This document shows positions 50,501 through 62,415 of a stretch of DNA of 64,000 nucleotides, one piece after another. The translations under genes were made by a program, and so were the position numbers. The first letter of the stretch is position 1. Each line of letters starts with the position of its first letter. Below the pieces are notes generated by a model. It did not search any database. It was given only the letters and a program-made list of their open reading frames with translations, and was not told where the DNA came from. The DNA is from Syngnathus acus (Eukaryota; Chordata; Actinopteri; Syngnathiformes; Syngnathidae): assembly GCF_901709675.1 (NCBI RefSeq), contig NC_051106.1:9866001-9930000 (forward strand), given 5' to 3'.

Positions 50501-53500
50501 ACCCGTCCAAAAAATAATTTCATCTGTATTAAAATTTGGCGTCTGAGTGCCTTTGAGAGTATTGTACCGTTCTACTTGTGATGAAGAAAAAAAACAAAAC
50601 GTTTTGAGAATTTCATGATGGCGGCAGCTTGTATGATCACGTCTCTGTTATCTCCCTCAAACTAAATGCGACACTTTCACCCACGTTATTCTCTAACTGC
50701 TGTTTGCATACTAAGCCACTGATGCTGCCAAGGACTTAGGAGGGGAAAAAAAGTTAATTCAGCGGTTGCAAGCAATCACGAATGCACGTTGGTGCTTCTG
50801 AGAAATGTGCGCACGTTTGAATGTCAACACAAATAAAAATCCCAAAGCGGAGCACATGACAGAGGAACAAATTTGATGTTTCTGCTTCTCCGCCGTCAGC
50901 AGCCTGTCAAAATCTAAACATAGGTGGCGTGGTCAGACTGTCTGTTTCACTTGAGAAAGAAAGCTTTTCCACCGTACACATACAAAATAATAAAAGACGG
51001 CCTGTAGGCTTTCGCATACAACGTGTGCTTTGCCGCTGGGCCTGCTCAGTTATGTTGGCACTGCAACAAAGGTAATGGATGAAGCTTGTGATCTGCATCA
51101 TCCCAACCATTGCCACAAAGATGACATGTGAAACCCATTTTTTCCCCCTCCTGCTTGTTTCTTTTTTCTTTCACAGAAACAAATCACATTCTGTCAGACG
51201 CTAGCTGAAGTTGTCCCTCCTTTCATTCATTCTTAGCCTCTCAGGCATAGTTGGAGAAAAAAAGATTGTCTTGACGTTAGCGATCCACTTTCACTCGGCC
51301 TCCCTTTGCTTGGATCGACCGTCCTCTGCAGTGTGATCCATTTTCCCTGGTGGATGTTCCTGGGCTGTAGCTCTCATTTCCCCCCCCCTCCCATTCTCCC
51401 TACCAGTCTCTCCGCACTGCCTCCTCCCTAATGCATGACTACGTGTTGCGTTGCCCCTTCAGGCTATGTGTGGGATGGTGTTGTAGGCTGGCAGCCTCTG
51501 ATAAGACAGTGAGTGAGTGAGCTGCTATATTCCGTCTAAATTTTTTGTGGTCAACCAGGAGGACTTTTTTTCCCTTTACATTTAATTAAAAAAAAGAGAG
51601 ATCACAAAGTTAATGCAATAGCTTTCTATGCCCTTCGGTTAAAATATTTTTCCACAACTTGCTTTATTTTTCATCCACTTGGAATGTTGTAGGCAGATGA
51701 CAAGTTCAGCAACTAGTCACCCGCAGAGAGCCGACGTGTCTCCAGTGGAGAACATAAGCACTCAACTAAAATATCTTAGATGCTCTGTGCAAGGGTCGTT
51801 CCTGCTTCGGATTAACATCGAGCAGCACGCAATAAATATAACTCAAAAGCCAACACCTGCAGTACCTCACACCTCACATGGAAGAGAAGGTGTGAATTCA
51901 TGCTAATTAACTGTGCAAAAAAAGAAGAAGCAGAGGTGCAGTAATGCAGTGTATACATCAACAAAACATTGACAGTTGTGACATGCACAAAATGTTCCTT
52001 GCTACCCTTTGCCGCTTACATTGAACCAGCTTTAAGAAAACTTTCCTTTCTGACTTTATGAAAGATTTAGTATTGTGATGATATGAGCACCTCCAGCTGG
52101 ACTCTCTTTCTTTCAACTTTTGAATTAAAAGCTTTCCTCAGTGGACCAACACGCCAAACGTATAGAGGATGTTCAATTTGACTCCTGAGCCTTCTTTAGG
52201 AATACAATGCATATCATCTTCTTCTTCTTGATAGAAATATCTCCCAGGTTACTCGTTTTACTCTCTCAATTTAGTGTTTGACTTGGAGTTGTGGGTATAG
52301 GGAATAAGAGTATTGTTCAATTAATTCTAAATGGGGAAAGAGTCATACTGGTAATCATCTCTGTTTGGCTCCTTATGGGAGAGTGAGGCATCGTGAAGCG
52401 AGCATTGATCGAGGCTTTGCTAAGAATGGAAGAGGAGGGCTGCCAGACTGGCTGGCTGGCTTTGTCGCTTTTATTGTACAGTATGGATGCTTTGCCTGAC
52501 CAGACTTGCTTCAAAATAGCCACAAAAGCTCACATTTGCACTCAGCCGCCCTACGAAACAGATCAAATATCAAGGGATTACTCATTCCCTGCCTGAGTGT
52601 TGATTTTTAACAAATGCATTATTAAGATTTGTTTTAGAGTGGTGGTAACAGAGCAAAATTTCATTATTTTTAGTTTTTTTAGTGGAGTTCATAAATAATA
52701 TTTACATTAACGCATCCAACAGTATAATGTCGGCCAAAATATGAAGCAGCTCTACTACTTTGCTGCAGCGAGTAAGAAACATAGTTTTAATCTGCCTGCC
52801 GTTTCCGCTCCAATCTTCTGAGCCCAGCCATGATACATGTGTTAACTCCAAATGACCTCATTCTCCACAAGGAGAGGAACGTGCTATTGCACTTGGCTGG
52901 AACGCCAATCGAAAAGATTAAGATACATCACCAATTTATAAATAATCTTGGCTAGAAATATAATGAGGTAGTTAAGTTTATTACAGGTTATCCTGTTATA
53001 AAACACATTTTTAAATGATGTACTTTGAAATTTTGATTTATGATATATTCAGACACTAATGATTGGTCCACCAACATGTTGAAAACAAGACCAGTGAATA
53101 TTTAAAAAAAAATGATAAGGAGAACTGATGCAGTTATTTTTCTTTCTAAGCTAATTAAACCTCATTTGACTCATTTTGCCTCAAGTGTTGAGGCTGTATC
53201 TGCCCTCTACCCATTTTTACATACACGGCTCCAAATGAATTAATTTTATTCTCTTGATAATTGTTTCTAAACCTTTTGTGTTATCATTTTATGACTAATG
53301 CCCGGCTTGCACTGGTTTTATATGAAAACAATCAAAAGTAACCTGATTGAGGTTAATGGCAAAATGAAGAGTCACCTAACAATAGCGCCAGCTAATTTAT
53401 ATTCGGCAGCAATTGAAGTGAGCAGTATGTATCGTCTACTAAACAGCAGGTTGCCGTCATTTTCAGTGCTGCCAATGGCCGTGCCAGCAGCGTGATGATG

Positions 53501-56037
53501 ACATGAATCCTACAGATGGACAAACAAGCTGTGAGAGGAGCTCCATTTTTCTGTTTAGCTACTTTCATAATTTAGGTTGTCCATCTGTGAGAGTTGTTTC
53601 TTGAGAGGGATGAATAGCAGCTCTCAGTCCACTCAATAACTTTATATACAGTTGAAGCTTAATTCACATTTTCAACATCCTCATGCTTATTTCCAAGCAG
53701 CATGAATGTCATTTGTAATCGTTTTTTAACTGTGAAGCAGATGTGCGAGTCGCTCGCCCACTGCGCCGCGACATAAACACACCTAACTTGTGAGATACAA
53801 TTTGGACTGTCAGTTCCCACACATGCCAGAAGTAAGTTTGCTGCACAGAAAGTTTCACCAAGCTGTTGGCCTGTGACGTCTTATCAAAGCGTAAGAGCAG
53901 AACGAGAGATGAAAGACGATGGCAAGTCTAGTTCACTGCAGCAGCTGCTTGTAGCTTCCTTCAGGAGATTACAGGAGTGTATTTCACTTTTTTACCCGAG
54001 TGTGTTGAAAGATTCTCAACTCTGGCGAAATAAAAGAAATCACAAAAGAGATGAAAATAATATGATTTTCTATTTGGAGCTTCGGGCTCATTTATCATGT
54101 GGTTGTTGCCATCGAGGGATGAGGACGCACTCAACGAACATCTCATCTCCCACATGGTGAAACTATGTATAGAGCACTTGGATATTTGTTTGACGTAGTG
54201 TTCCAGGCCTGGTTGTGTTCAAATTAGCATCCCCCGCTCTTAAAAATACATTTTTTTTTTTAAAATCAAGGTTGAGAACATTCTTTCCGCAGGTTTGGTC
54301 AATGCATTTTTAGACATTTCAGGAACTGGATAATAAAAAGTGATCACAGTCATCTTGGGTTTCTCAGCTCAGTAGTGGAAAATGAAAAAGCTCAAACCGT
54401 AAATGAAGTCGTCTCAAAAAGCTTTCTGCCGTTAAGCCATTCACGCGATGATTGGAAGTCACCACCGTGCAATGCAGCGACGAGAAAGCTCCAGTGATTT
54501 CGCATGATGTTGAAGTTGAGCGCCATATTGGATGTCCCCAATGCATTATCATTTAGGTTCAGTATTTCACATGGTAAATACTAATATGAGTCTTACAAAA
54601 CTGTATGGAGTGTCGTGTTGATTAAGCTTGTGATTAAGAATGCCATTCAAATGTTGCCTTCACAAACAATGTTATTCAATGTGTGTAAAAACAATCATGT
54701 TCTTCAAATCATTGCAGACAAAAGTTGCAATTTCTTCTCAACTGAGGCTTAGAAGTCTGGGACTGTGATAGCACACAAGTGTCACAGTAAGTGTTGTCTT
54801 GAAATACACCAAAACAATGGCATTTTATGAGACAATTAGTCTGCCCCATGTTTTGTCAGTACACTTGGGCACTTTGCACTTATCTTAGTGGCAGTGGCAT
54901 TTTGGCATATACTAATTAGCTCTATTTATTTTGTGGATGGAAACAAAATGTTTGCGTGGGCATGAACAGACTGGAAAGCTAATCTGCAGCCAAATGGTAA
55001 TATTGCTGCAAAGTTCATTTGACGTGTTTTGGGAGGAGTATATGCAAATTGATGACAACAGTACATGCAATGTGGTTTGTCAAACGTGAGATGAATCTCA
55101 ATGGCTGACTTTCCATCTTCAAATCATGCGTCTGAAGGCAGGTGAATACCCACGTGCACAATGGTGCCAGGAAAATATTGAGTTGCATTTCTTTGAAATG
55201 CCAGACGCAAAAAAAAATCTTTTTTTGAATGCCATGTTGCACAGGATGAGCAGATGCATTGAATTCATGCACTTGGAATGTGTTAAATGTTGCTTTTTGG
55301 GCTTGTCCAAAGAGAGAGATTCTTTACGATGACTCGGCAATGTTTGCCTCTTCCATCAACACTCCAAATTGGATCACTTCAAACTTAATTTAGCTTCCAA
55401 ATCTTCCCTGATGAAAACCCTCAGCACTACTTCAAGTGCAAAACATCTTTAGAATTCTGCAAGCTCCATTTCTTTTACAACATGAATAGTGTTCGGTGTA
55501 TTGTACAGTATATGCCTTGTTTTGCATGCTATACCAAAAGATTTATGCAAAACTCTGTACTCTTCTCTGCTCACATGCCTATTTAAACAAGCACTATTTA
55601 GTGCATGGCTGTAAAAAAATCTGTAAATATCATGTAGAGCAGCTGTTTGTCACATAGCTGAAATAACAGAAGACAAATAAATGAGACTGCAAAGTTGGTT
55701 AAAACATCGCAGCATATGTTTTACATTTGGGGCGTCTTTACATGACCTTTCACCCAGTGAGGAAATATGACTGAGATTGCAAGGTTGAAATGTACACAAG
55801 TGCAGCCATCACAGAGCATCTTTACACTATGTCCTTTCCCTTAATGCATTGTAAGGCTGGATGCGCCTGTTGGCATTTCAGCAGCAGGCTTGACCTTTGC
55901 CTCGGCCATTTCAGATAGTGTTTGAGCCTGGGAAAAGGCCACTAGTAAATGGATCCAGACCTTAAACACCCTGCATGTTTCTTATTACTTGGTGTGGGAA
56001 AGCCTTATTCAGGAAAGGTCATCTCTCTCTGTCTCAG

Positions 56038-56133
56038 TTGGACTGACTCTGCTTCCGAACTCCAAAGTCAATTTGATTCAAGTTTTTGGACTGACTCTGC
56101 TTCCTAACTCCAAAGTCAATTTGATTCAAGTTT
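56038..56133. repeat. Tandem duplication of a 48-bp unit
   Basis: Two adjacent copies, 56038-56085 and 56086-56133, differ at one base (G versus T at the position after CTTCC). The unit starts TTGGACTGACTCTGCTTCC. Each copy holds TGACTCTGC, which fits the TGACNNNGC core of antioxidant/Maf elements. The single difference implies a recent duplication, about 1.2 kb before the lrfn2 coding exon. The 16-codon minus-strand repeat this creates is not a gene. Confidence 0.95.
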
Positions 56134-56442
56134 GAATGGGAATTGTTCAACAAATTGGATATTTCTAACGCCTTTAAATGTGCTTTTCTGTTGTGTATGA
56201 ATGCCAACAACAACGTGACAACGACCACACAAGGTCGGGCGTGAATACATCAGGGTCACTCACTGCCTGCCGATGATCAGGGACCAATGAACAACGTGGA
56301 GTGGGTGGAGGAGGGTTGGCTTCACAAAGTCCATTAATCCCTGATAATTGTACACCTCGGTGGCATTAACCTCCTTTTACCACGCTCGCTTGATCATTAG
56401 GTAAAATTTGATTTTATTATTTATGTCTTCAATTTTTTATTC

Positions 56443-56520
56443 AATGGTAAATGGACTGCACTTTACCAAAGGGCTTTACATGATCTCAAATTGACCCATG
56501 ACTGGAAGGCGCCGTCAAAT
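56443..56520. repeat. Possible fish repeat fragment (TAAATGG..GGGCTTTACA type)
   Basis: AATGGTAAATGGACTGCA is followed by AAAGGGCTTTACATGATCTC. This order recalls a common fish element reading 'TGGTAAATGG.CTGCA.TTATA..GCGCTTT..ACA'. The central part is shortened here. Assigned from memory; moderate divergence. Confidence 0.45.
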
Positions 56521-57333
56521 TATTCATCGTCATCAATGAAGTGTTCCCATTTGTCAGTTTTTCTGACAAGAAATATCTCTACGGTTTACTAATCCAAGAC
56601 CAATGTGTTGGTTTCTTTGCATGGATTACATTTGACTTGTCTGCGACTTGATTTTAATCTCACCGATTGAAAGATTTGCGCCGCTTCTGTCTCTTCATTA
56701 TTCTCTCAATTCCTTTGTGCGGGAGCGCAAATGGGATTTTGGAACTTGGGGTCAAAGTTTCTAAGAATAAATCAGTACATAAATCCGGGTTCAAGTTTGT
56801 AGAATTTCATTTGATGGGGTCATGAAGGTTATATCCATTAAAGTTAAAAGCTTTCTTATGTATTATAGCAAACACAATGTCAGTGAACCTTCAACATGAC
56901 ACGTGTGCCCGACACTTATGTCCACATCATTCTTATTTTCAAACTATCTCCTAAGCATATGCATCACTGAGCCGGAGCATCATTTCAACTATTCCCATGG
57001 GCTTTTTTACTCCTCCATTACATTGCAAATTTCGATACATCTCTGAATCAAGCTTTTTAATGAGTAGATGATAATGTGATTATCTCATTAAAACAAATAT
57101 GTTTGGCCTACATAAGCTAAGATTGTTAGTTTGTGAATTGGTGTTTCTATTGTATACACGCAGCAGTTTGTCTACATTTTGCGTTAAATATTGGTTCGGA
57201 TTGTTTTTTGTAATCGTGATTTGTTATTTTGACCGGAAATGTCGTGAGCAGCATTACAAATGTCCATTTTAGTATATTTCAGCGATCATAGAATACCCAA
57301 GTGAATCAAATGTTTTCCTTGTCATTTCTGCAG

Positions 57334-57354
57334 GTCTCCTTTGTACGAAGTAAC
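57334..57354 (+). other. lrfn2: 5' edge of lrfn2 main exon (leader piece after splice acceptor)
   Basis: The acceptor TTTTCCTTGTCATTTCTGCAG ends at 57333; exon sequence starts GTCTCC. The 21 nt before the start ATG are open in the lrfn2 frame (VSFVRSN) and contain no stop. The acceptor so close to the start shows that the leader is spliced and its 5' part lies upstream, most likely near 12 kb. Confidence 0.8.
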
Positions 57355-58730
57355 ATGGACAAAGTGGTCGTCAGTCTCCTGCTGCTGGGAATCACCTTCA
57401 CAATGGCCCACGCATGTCCCAAATACTGTGTGTGCCAGAACCTCTCCGAATCTCTGGGGACGCTTTGTCCTTCCAAAGGCCTCCTCTTTGTCCCGCCGGA
57501 CATTGATAGACACACTGTGGAGCTCCGATTGGGCGGGAACTTTATCCTCAAGATAACCACTCAGGACTTTGCCAACATGACAGGTCTGGTAGACCTCACC
57601 TTGTCCCGCAACACTATCGGCACTATCCAGCCTTTCTCCTTCATCGACCTGGAGACCCTGAGATCACTGCACCTCGACACCAACAGATTGACTGAGCTGG
57701 GGCCGGACGACCTCCGAGGTCTGATCAACCTGCAGCATCTGATCCTCAACAACAATCAGCTGAATCGCATCTCCAAAGCAGCCTTTGACGACCTGATGCT
57801 GACCTTAGAAGATCTGGACTTGTCATATAACAACCTACGCAGCGTGCCTTGGGAAGCCATCCGCAAGATGGTCAACCTCCATCAGATGAGTCTGGACCAT
57901 AATCTCATCGCATTCATTGCTGAGGGGACTTTTACAGACCTGGAAAAACTGGCTCGTTTGGACCTAACTTCCAACCGTCTGCAGAAGCTGCCACCGGACC
58001 CTATCTTTGCACGTTCCCAAACTAACGTTGGCATGAGTACTCCCTACGTACCGCCGCTATCTCTCAGCTTTGGTGGAAACCCATTGCACTGCAACTGTGA
58101 GGTGCTTTGGCTTCGGAGGCTGGAACGAGAGGATGACATGGAAACCTGTGCTTCTCCGACGAGTGTAAAGGGACGCTACTTCTGGTCTGTCCACGAGGAG
58201 GAATTTGTTTGCGAGCCGCCCCTCATTACGCAGCATACAAACAAACTGCTAGTGCTAGAAGGCCAAACTGCTAGTCTCCGCTGCAAGGCAGTCGGTGACC
58301 CGATGCCAACTGTGCATTGGGTGGCCCCCGATGACCGACTGATCAGCAATTCTTCTCGAGCGACTTTATATGAAAATGGCACTCTTGACATTACAATCAC
58401 GACGTCCAAGGATTATGGAACCTTTACGTGCATCGCTGCAAACGCTGCTGGGGAATCCACAGCCTCCATCGAGCTGTCAATCATTCAGCTCCCTCACCTG
58501 ACAAACGCTACAAACCGTACCACGCAGTCCAAGTCTGGTCTTTCAGATATCACGAGTTCAACCAAGATCAGTAAAGGGGAGCCTAAAAGTCTGCCTGAGA
58601 ATGTGGTATCTGTCTCCGAAGTGTCCTCAGCTTCAGCCCTGATTAAGTGGACTGTGGGCAAATCAACACCAAAGGTTAAAATGTATCAGCTTCAGTACAA
58701 CTGCTCTGAGGACGAAGTTCTCATTTACAG
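57355..58730 (+). CDS. lrfn2: LRFN2 (SALM1) synaptic adhesion protein, first coding exon (residues 1-458 plus 2 nt)
   Basis: The product is a single-pass postsynaptic adhesion molecule of the SALM/LRFN family, which organises excitatory synapses and links to NMDA receptors and PSD-95 in mammals. Start: ATG at 57355 in good context (A at -3, G at +4), opening a signal peptide ([17 protein letters not shown], residues 4-20). Next come LRRNT cysteines C21, C25, C27, C38; seven leucine-rich repeats at about 52-212 (for example [11 protein letters not shown], 151-161); LRRCT cysteines C246, C248, C265, C286; an Ig-like domain at about 287-376 with C310 and C359; and the start of an FN3 domain (from about 411). 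N-glycosylation sequons are at N29, N74, N332, N341, N384, N387 and N449. LRFN2 rather than LRFN1/3/4/5 is indicated by near-identity to remembered mammalian LRFN2 in the [18 protein letters not shown] stretch. Exon ends AG|GTAAGA, phase 2, splitting R459. The fish duplicate (a or b) is undetermined. Confidence 0.96.
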
Positions 58731-60013
58731 GTAAGAATTAGTATGAATACAATTACATGATGTCCAAGCGGCCTCTGTTGTCAAAACAGCTGTACCAGTC
58801 AGCCAATCGCGATGTTTGTTATCATCATCATCATATTTTCCCGTGTACAAAGGTTGCTCCGCGAGCTGGCAAGCGTAGCGTAGCAGCTGAGCAGCAACCG
58901 TTCCTGTGAAAGTCATCAGTCATCGTCTCCGTAGCGGCAATTGAATGACACTTCTGACATGTATCGTTAATACGAAAAGAGGCTGATTTATTAGGTGGTT
59001 TCTTTTCAAATGGAGGGATTCAGCGGGATTTTTATTAGATTCACTTAGGACGTCTGACTTCAGAGGGTTGGAAGCAATGAGCGACAACTCATTTTACAAT
59101 ATGAATGAACTTTTCACTACATTTGTGTAAATGTGGCATCTGATTGAAAGATCAATTTCTTCCATAAAGCGACTCAATCTATTGTCGAGTAGAACAATTC
59201 AATTCAATGCACACGGTCTTTCTACTAGTATTGCTTGTTTGTTTTTTGGCTGAGATGCATATGTGGCTGACAAAATAGCCAGATTGCCCCCGAGAGGTGA
59301 TGATAGAGGTTGGCATTTCTACGCAGCGTTCAGCCCCGTTGCGTTCACACCCTGACTGTGCAACGACACAAAACAGACTTGCTTCTGTTGAAGCCATTCA
59401 CTTTTCCATTTACTTCCTCCATCCACGTATGTCATTATTTTGTCTTTGTTCGGAGTGCTGTGGAACATCCATGTGCTGTTTTGCAAACCTGTGAGTGAGG
59501 TCTTTCAGCATCCTCAATAAGAACGGGCTAGACAGATCTATGTTTGCAATGTTAAGACTGAATATCAATTATAGAGCTTGTGGAGGGAGGATTGCACAAG
59601 TTCCCTCATGCATGAGGAAAAAGTAGTGTCTTCCTCATTATAGAAAAAGGCTATTAACAATGAATAATGAACTGCAGCAGCGTATGGTGCAGGGAGTTCA
59701 GAAGGATCAAAGCTAAAAATAGAGATAGAACAGTATCAGTTTTTTTCCAAAGATAATTCTTGTTCAAATAGATTTGTAGACGTACTTTACTCATTTGAAA
59801 GAGCTATGATCATTAATTCAACCTTTTACTGCGACAGCTTTTTAATTTAAAGATCCGCCCGGCTTTCAAAAACATGGTGCAGATTACTAGGCTGTTCATA
59901 TTGAACCCTTTTGTTGAACGACTCGATATGAACTATATTCTATATTAGCAGTATATTTTTGCATTGTGCAATGTCAAACAATGTCTTCCTTTTTATCATC
60001 TGTGTGCTTCTAG
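58731..60013 (+). other. lrfn2: lrfn2 intron between the coding exons (1283 bp)
   Basis: Donor GTAAGA and acceptor CTTCTAG. It splits the FN3 domain, in phase 2 of an arginine codon (AG|G). The donor itself supplies an in-frame TAA at 58732-58734, so intron retention would stop translation at R459 and give an ectodomain without membrane anchor. I see no coding gene or strong repeat inside, apart from a short ATC run near 58822. Short open frames on both strands look like chance. Confidence 0.93.
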
Positions 60014-61004
60014 GATGATTGGCATGACTAACAGAGCCTTCGTGGTCACCAATCTGGTCCCAGGGATGCAGTACGATCTGTGCGTATTGGCCATCTGGGA
60101 TGACAGTGCCACCACACTCACAGCCACCAACATTGTAGGTTGTGTCCAATTTATGACCACCGATGACTATCCCCAATGCCAGTCTCTTCACAGTGGTTTC
60201 TTGGGTGGCACCATGATCTTGGTCATCGGCGGCATCATAGTGGCCACGCTACTGGTGTTCATCATCATCCTCATGGTGCGCTATAAGGTAACCAGCGGTA
60301 TCCAGACTATAAAATTACCCAGCGTGAGCAATACGTACTCACAGACCAACGGGGGTATGAACAGGTTCAACGGCGCCCCGCCGCAAGTCAAATCGGCCGT
60401 GGTGGTCATGCGTGAGGAAATGGTTGAGTTTAAATGCGGATCCCTTCAGAGCAGTATCTCGCCATCCTCGTCCTCCTCCAACTCGCTGGATAGCCAAACG
60501 GGGAGAAGGCTCGGTGACTGCTACAGTATGCAGGCAGCTGAATGCAGCACCCTGCCCAGCAGCAAGTTCCGTAGGAACAGGCACAGCCACAAACAGCAAC
60601 CAAACCTGGACCACCTTTTAGGAGCCTTCACCGCAATGGAGCTGCGAGGGACCCCAAGGGACCGTCAAAGTGTAGCTGGCCCCTCCACCGCTTCCAATAC
60701 TATTGTGACAGGAGCTGTCGCGCCCCTATCCGACAAAGAACCTCTACTCGGAAGAGCCGAGTCCACCACCATGCTGGGCCGTCTTCTCGGGCTGCCCCAG
60801 GAAGGTAAACCCAAGAGGAGCCATTCCTTCGACATGGGTCACGTGGGATCCACGCAGTGCCGTGCTAGCTATCCTCGCAGGATCAGCAACATTTGGACTA
60901 AACGGAGTTTGTCAGTTAACGGCATGCTGCTGCAGTACGATGACAATGAGGATGATAAGCCGAGTTTAGAGGGCTCGGAGTGGGTGATGGAGAGCACCGT
61001 TTGA
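60014..61004 (+). CDS. lrfn2: LRFN2 (SALM1), last coding exon (R459 to V788)
   Basis: The acceptor TGTGCTTCTAG ends at 60013; the first base completes R459 and the frame continues MIGMTNRAFVV. It holds the second half of the FN3 domain (to about 510), then the membrane segment at about 526-547 (MILVIGGIIVATLLVFIIIL) with a following basic RYK stop-transfer, then a cytoplasmic tail of about 240 residues. The tail has a serine-rich stretch (SSISPSSSSSNSLDS) and the family-conserved RSHSFDM (727-733) and NIWTKRSLSVNGMLL (751-765). It ends EWVMESTV, a class I PDZ ligand (S786-T787-V788) of the type that binds PSD-95 in LRFN1, LRFN2 and LRFN4; LRFN3 and LRFN5 lack it. With the first exon this gives 788 residues, against about 789 for human LRFN2 as remembered. 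The upstream frame from 59964 is intronic. Confidence 0.96.
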
Positions 61005-62415
61005 GTACTATTGGGCCAATTGCACTGGACCAAATCCACTTGATCAAAATGATAGACTCGAGAAATACGTGATCAAAAGGAAGGCGCGTTACACACGGGA
61101 CCAGTGTTTGTGTATTACCACGTCAAACTTATCATTTTTCAACAAAGCACTTAACTCGGACAGTCTTCGAGTATGTGTACAAAATATTTCACCTTTATTG
61201 ACTCTTGGATTGCACAGCAATGGCCTGGAATACTTTCCCTCAACTTGGCACAAGCAAAGAGGGAAGAGAGACAAAATATTCGGAGCTCTTTATCAAATGA
61301 ATTGACTGCCAAGTGGATTTGCCGCAGTTATGGTGAATGGGATGTACTTTTGTGTGACCCCGCCGCGTGAAATAAGACTGGCGCCACAGTTGATCGAAGG
61401 ACCGCAGGATCACAATGTGGGGGCGGCACCGGGTGATTTAAATGTTACTTTTATCAAGGTTTTTTTTTAATCATTTATACTATTTATTATTTTGACTGAT
61501 ACATCAAGTTACAGATGTACAGCTCGGTTATCCAGCATCATCCAAATCTCACAAAAGGTAGCCATTTCCAGTCACATCAAAGAGCAAGCACAATATTTAT
61601 TATGCGGCCCTTCTTTCAACATCAAGTAAAAGATTGAAACAGCACATTTTTCTTGCCTTCTACTTTGGGTAATGTAAGAAACGTAGCACAAAGCAGGTGA
61701 AATCGTTTGGATCCAGTCTATGTTCACTCTCATTTGCTTTGCATTCCATTGGTCAAGCTGATGACAAAGGTCAGATGAATCTAGGGAATGTTGTGTTTTG
61801 TTTTTGGCAAGGCCAAAAATTGAGGATAATGCAGTCTAGTTAGGTTAAAAATCAGCCCGAAATAACGATAGCAAAATGAGAAAAAAAGAATATCATATCA
61901 TATCTGTTAAACCAGATGGCACGGAAGAGAAAGGCTGCTGCGGAGTTGATTCATTCTCTTTCATTCAGAGTTGTAAAGGACTCTTACTTTTACTTCGTGG
62001 CTATTCACAATGATTGACTAACTAAGATTTAGCCACTCCCCATTTTGATGCCTTTCCCAATATCCTGTGGGTTTTTGCTGCATATGATTCTGTTGGATGT
62101 TTCTATATTTTTTTAAATTGATTTGATCCCTTGGTGTAGCATTCTGTATATTGGCATATTTTGTACAAATAACTGGTTGGAATGTAAACGTGGGGAAATC
62201 ATTTGGTGATGTTTTAATTTTCATTGCAAGCAAACAGTGAAGGTGCTTTACTGTGGTGTACTAACTTGGTCGTTTCTAGCTGGCTCAGTAAAATGGGATT
62301 TTCCACAACTGCAAGACGAGTGGCAAACTACTTCTTTTTAAAATGTCAATTTAAAAAAAAAAAAAAAAAATCACTCCAATCAGAAACCAAATAAATCCTT
62401 ACTGACAGACATTGT
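61005..62415 (+). other. lrfn2: lrfn2 3' untranslated region (end approximate)
   Basis: It runs from the TGA at 61002-61004 to just beyond the AATAAA at 62390. No earlier AATAAA is seen in this stretch. It contains AU-rich patches (about 61465-61495) and an A run (62353-62370) that could cause internal oligo-dT priming. Short open frames here (for example 61069-61305) are not supported as genes. Confidence 0.7.
62390..62395 (+). terminator. lrfn2: Polyadenylation signal AATAAA for lrfn2
   Basis: A canonical hexamer about 1.39 kb after the stop codon, followed 15-40 nt later by a T/GT-rich stretch (TTGTCTTTTGTTTCCCC at 62412-62428), the usual downstream element. Cleavage is expected near 62410. 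Other sites further downstream cannot be excluded. Confidence 0.7.

Noticed and set aside
57301-57354. Start of lrfn2 at the upstream GTG or at ATG 57310
   Set aside because: These positions lie in the intron before the acceptor at 57332-57333. The ATG at 57355 has good context and directly precedes a signal peptide, as in the family.
59964-60013. Open frame upstream of the last coding exon taken as coding
   Set aside because: It precedes the acceptor ending at 60013 and would not match family sequence, while joining at 60014 restores the FN3 domain exactly.
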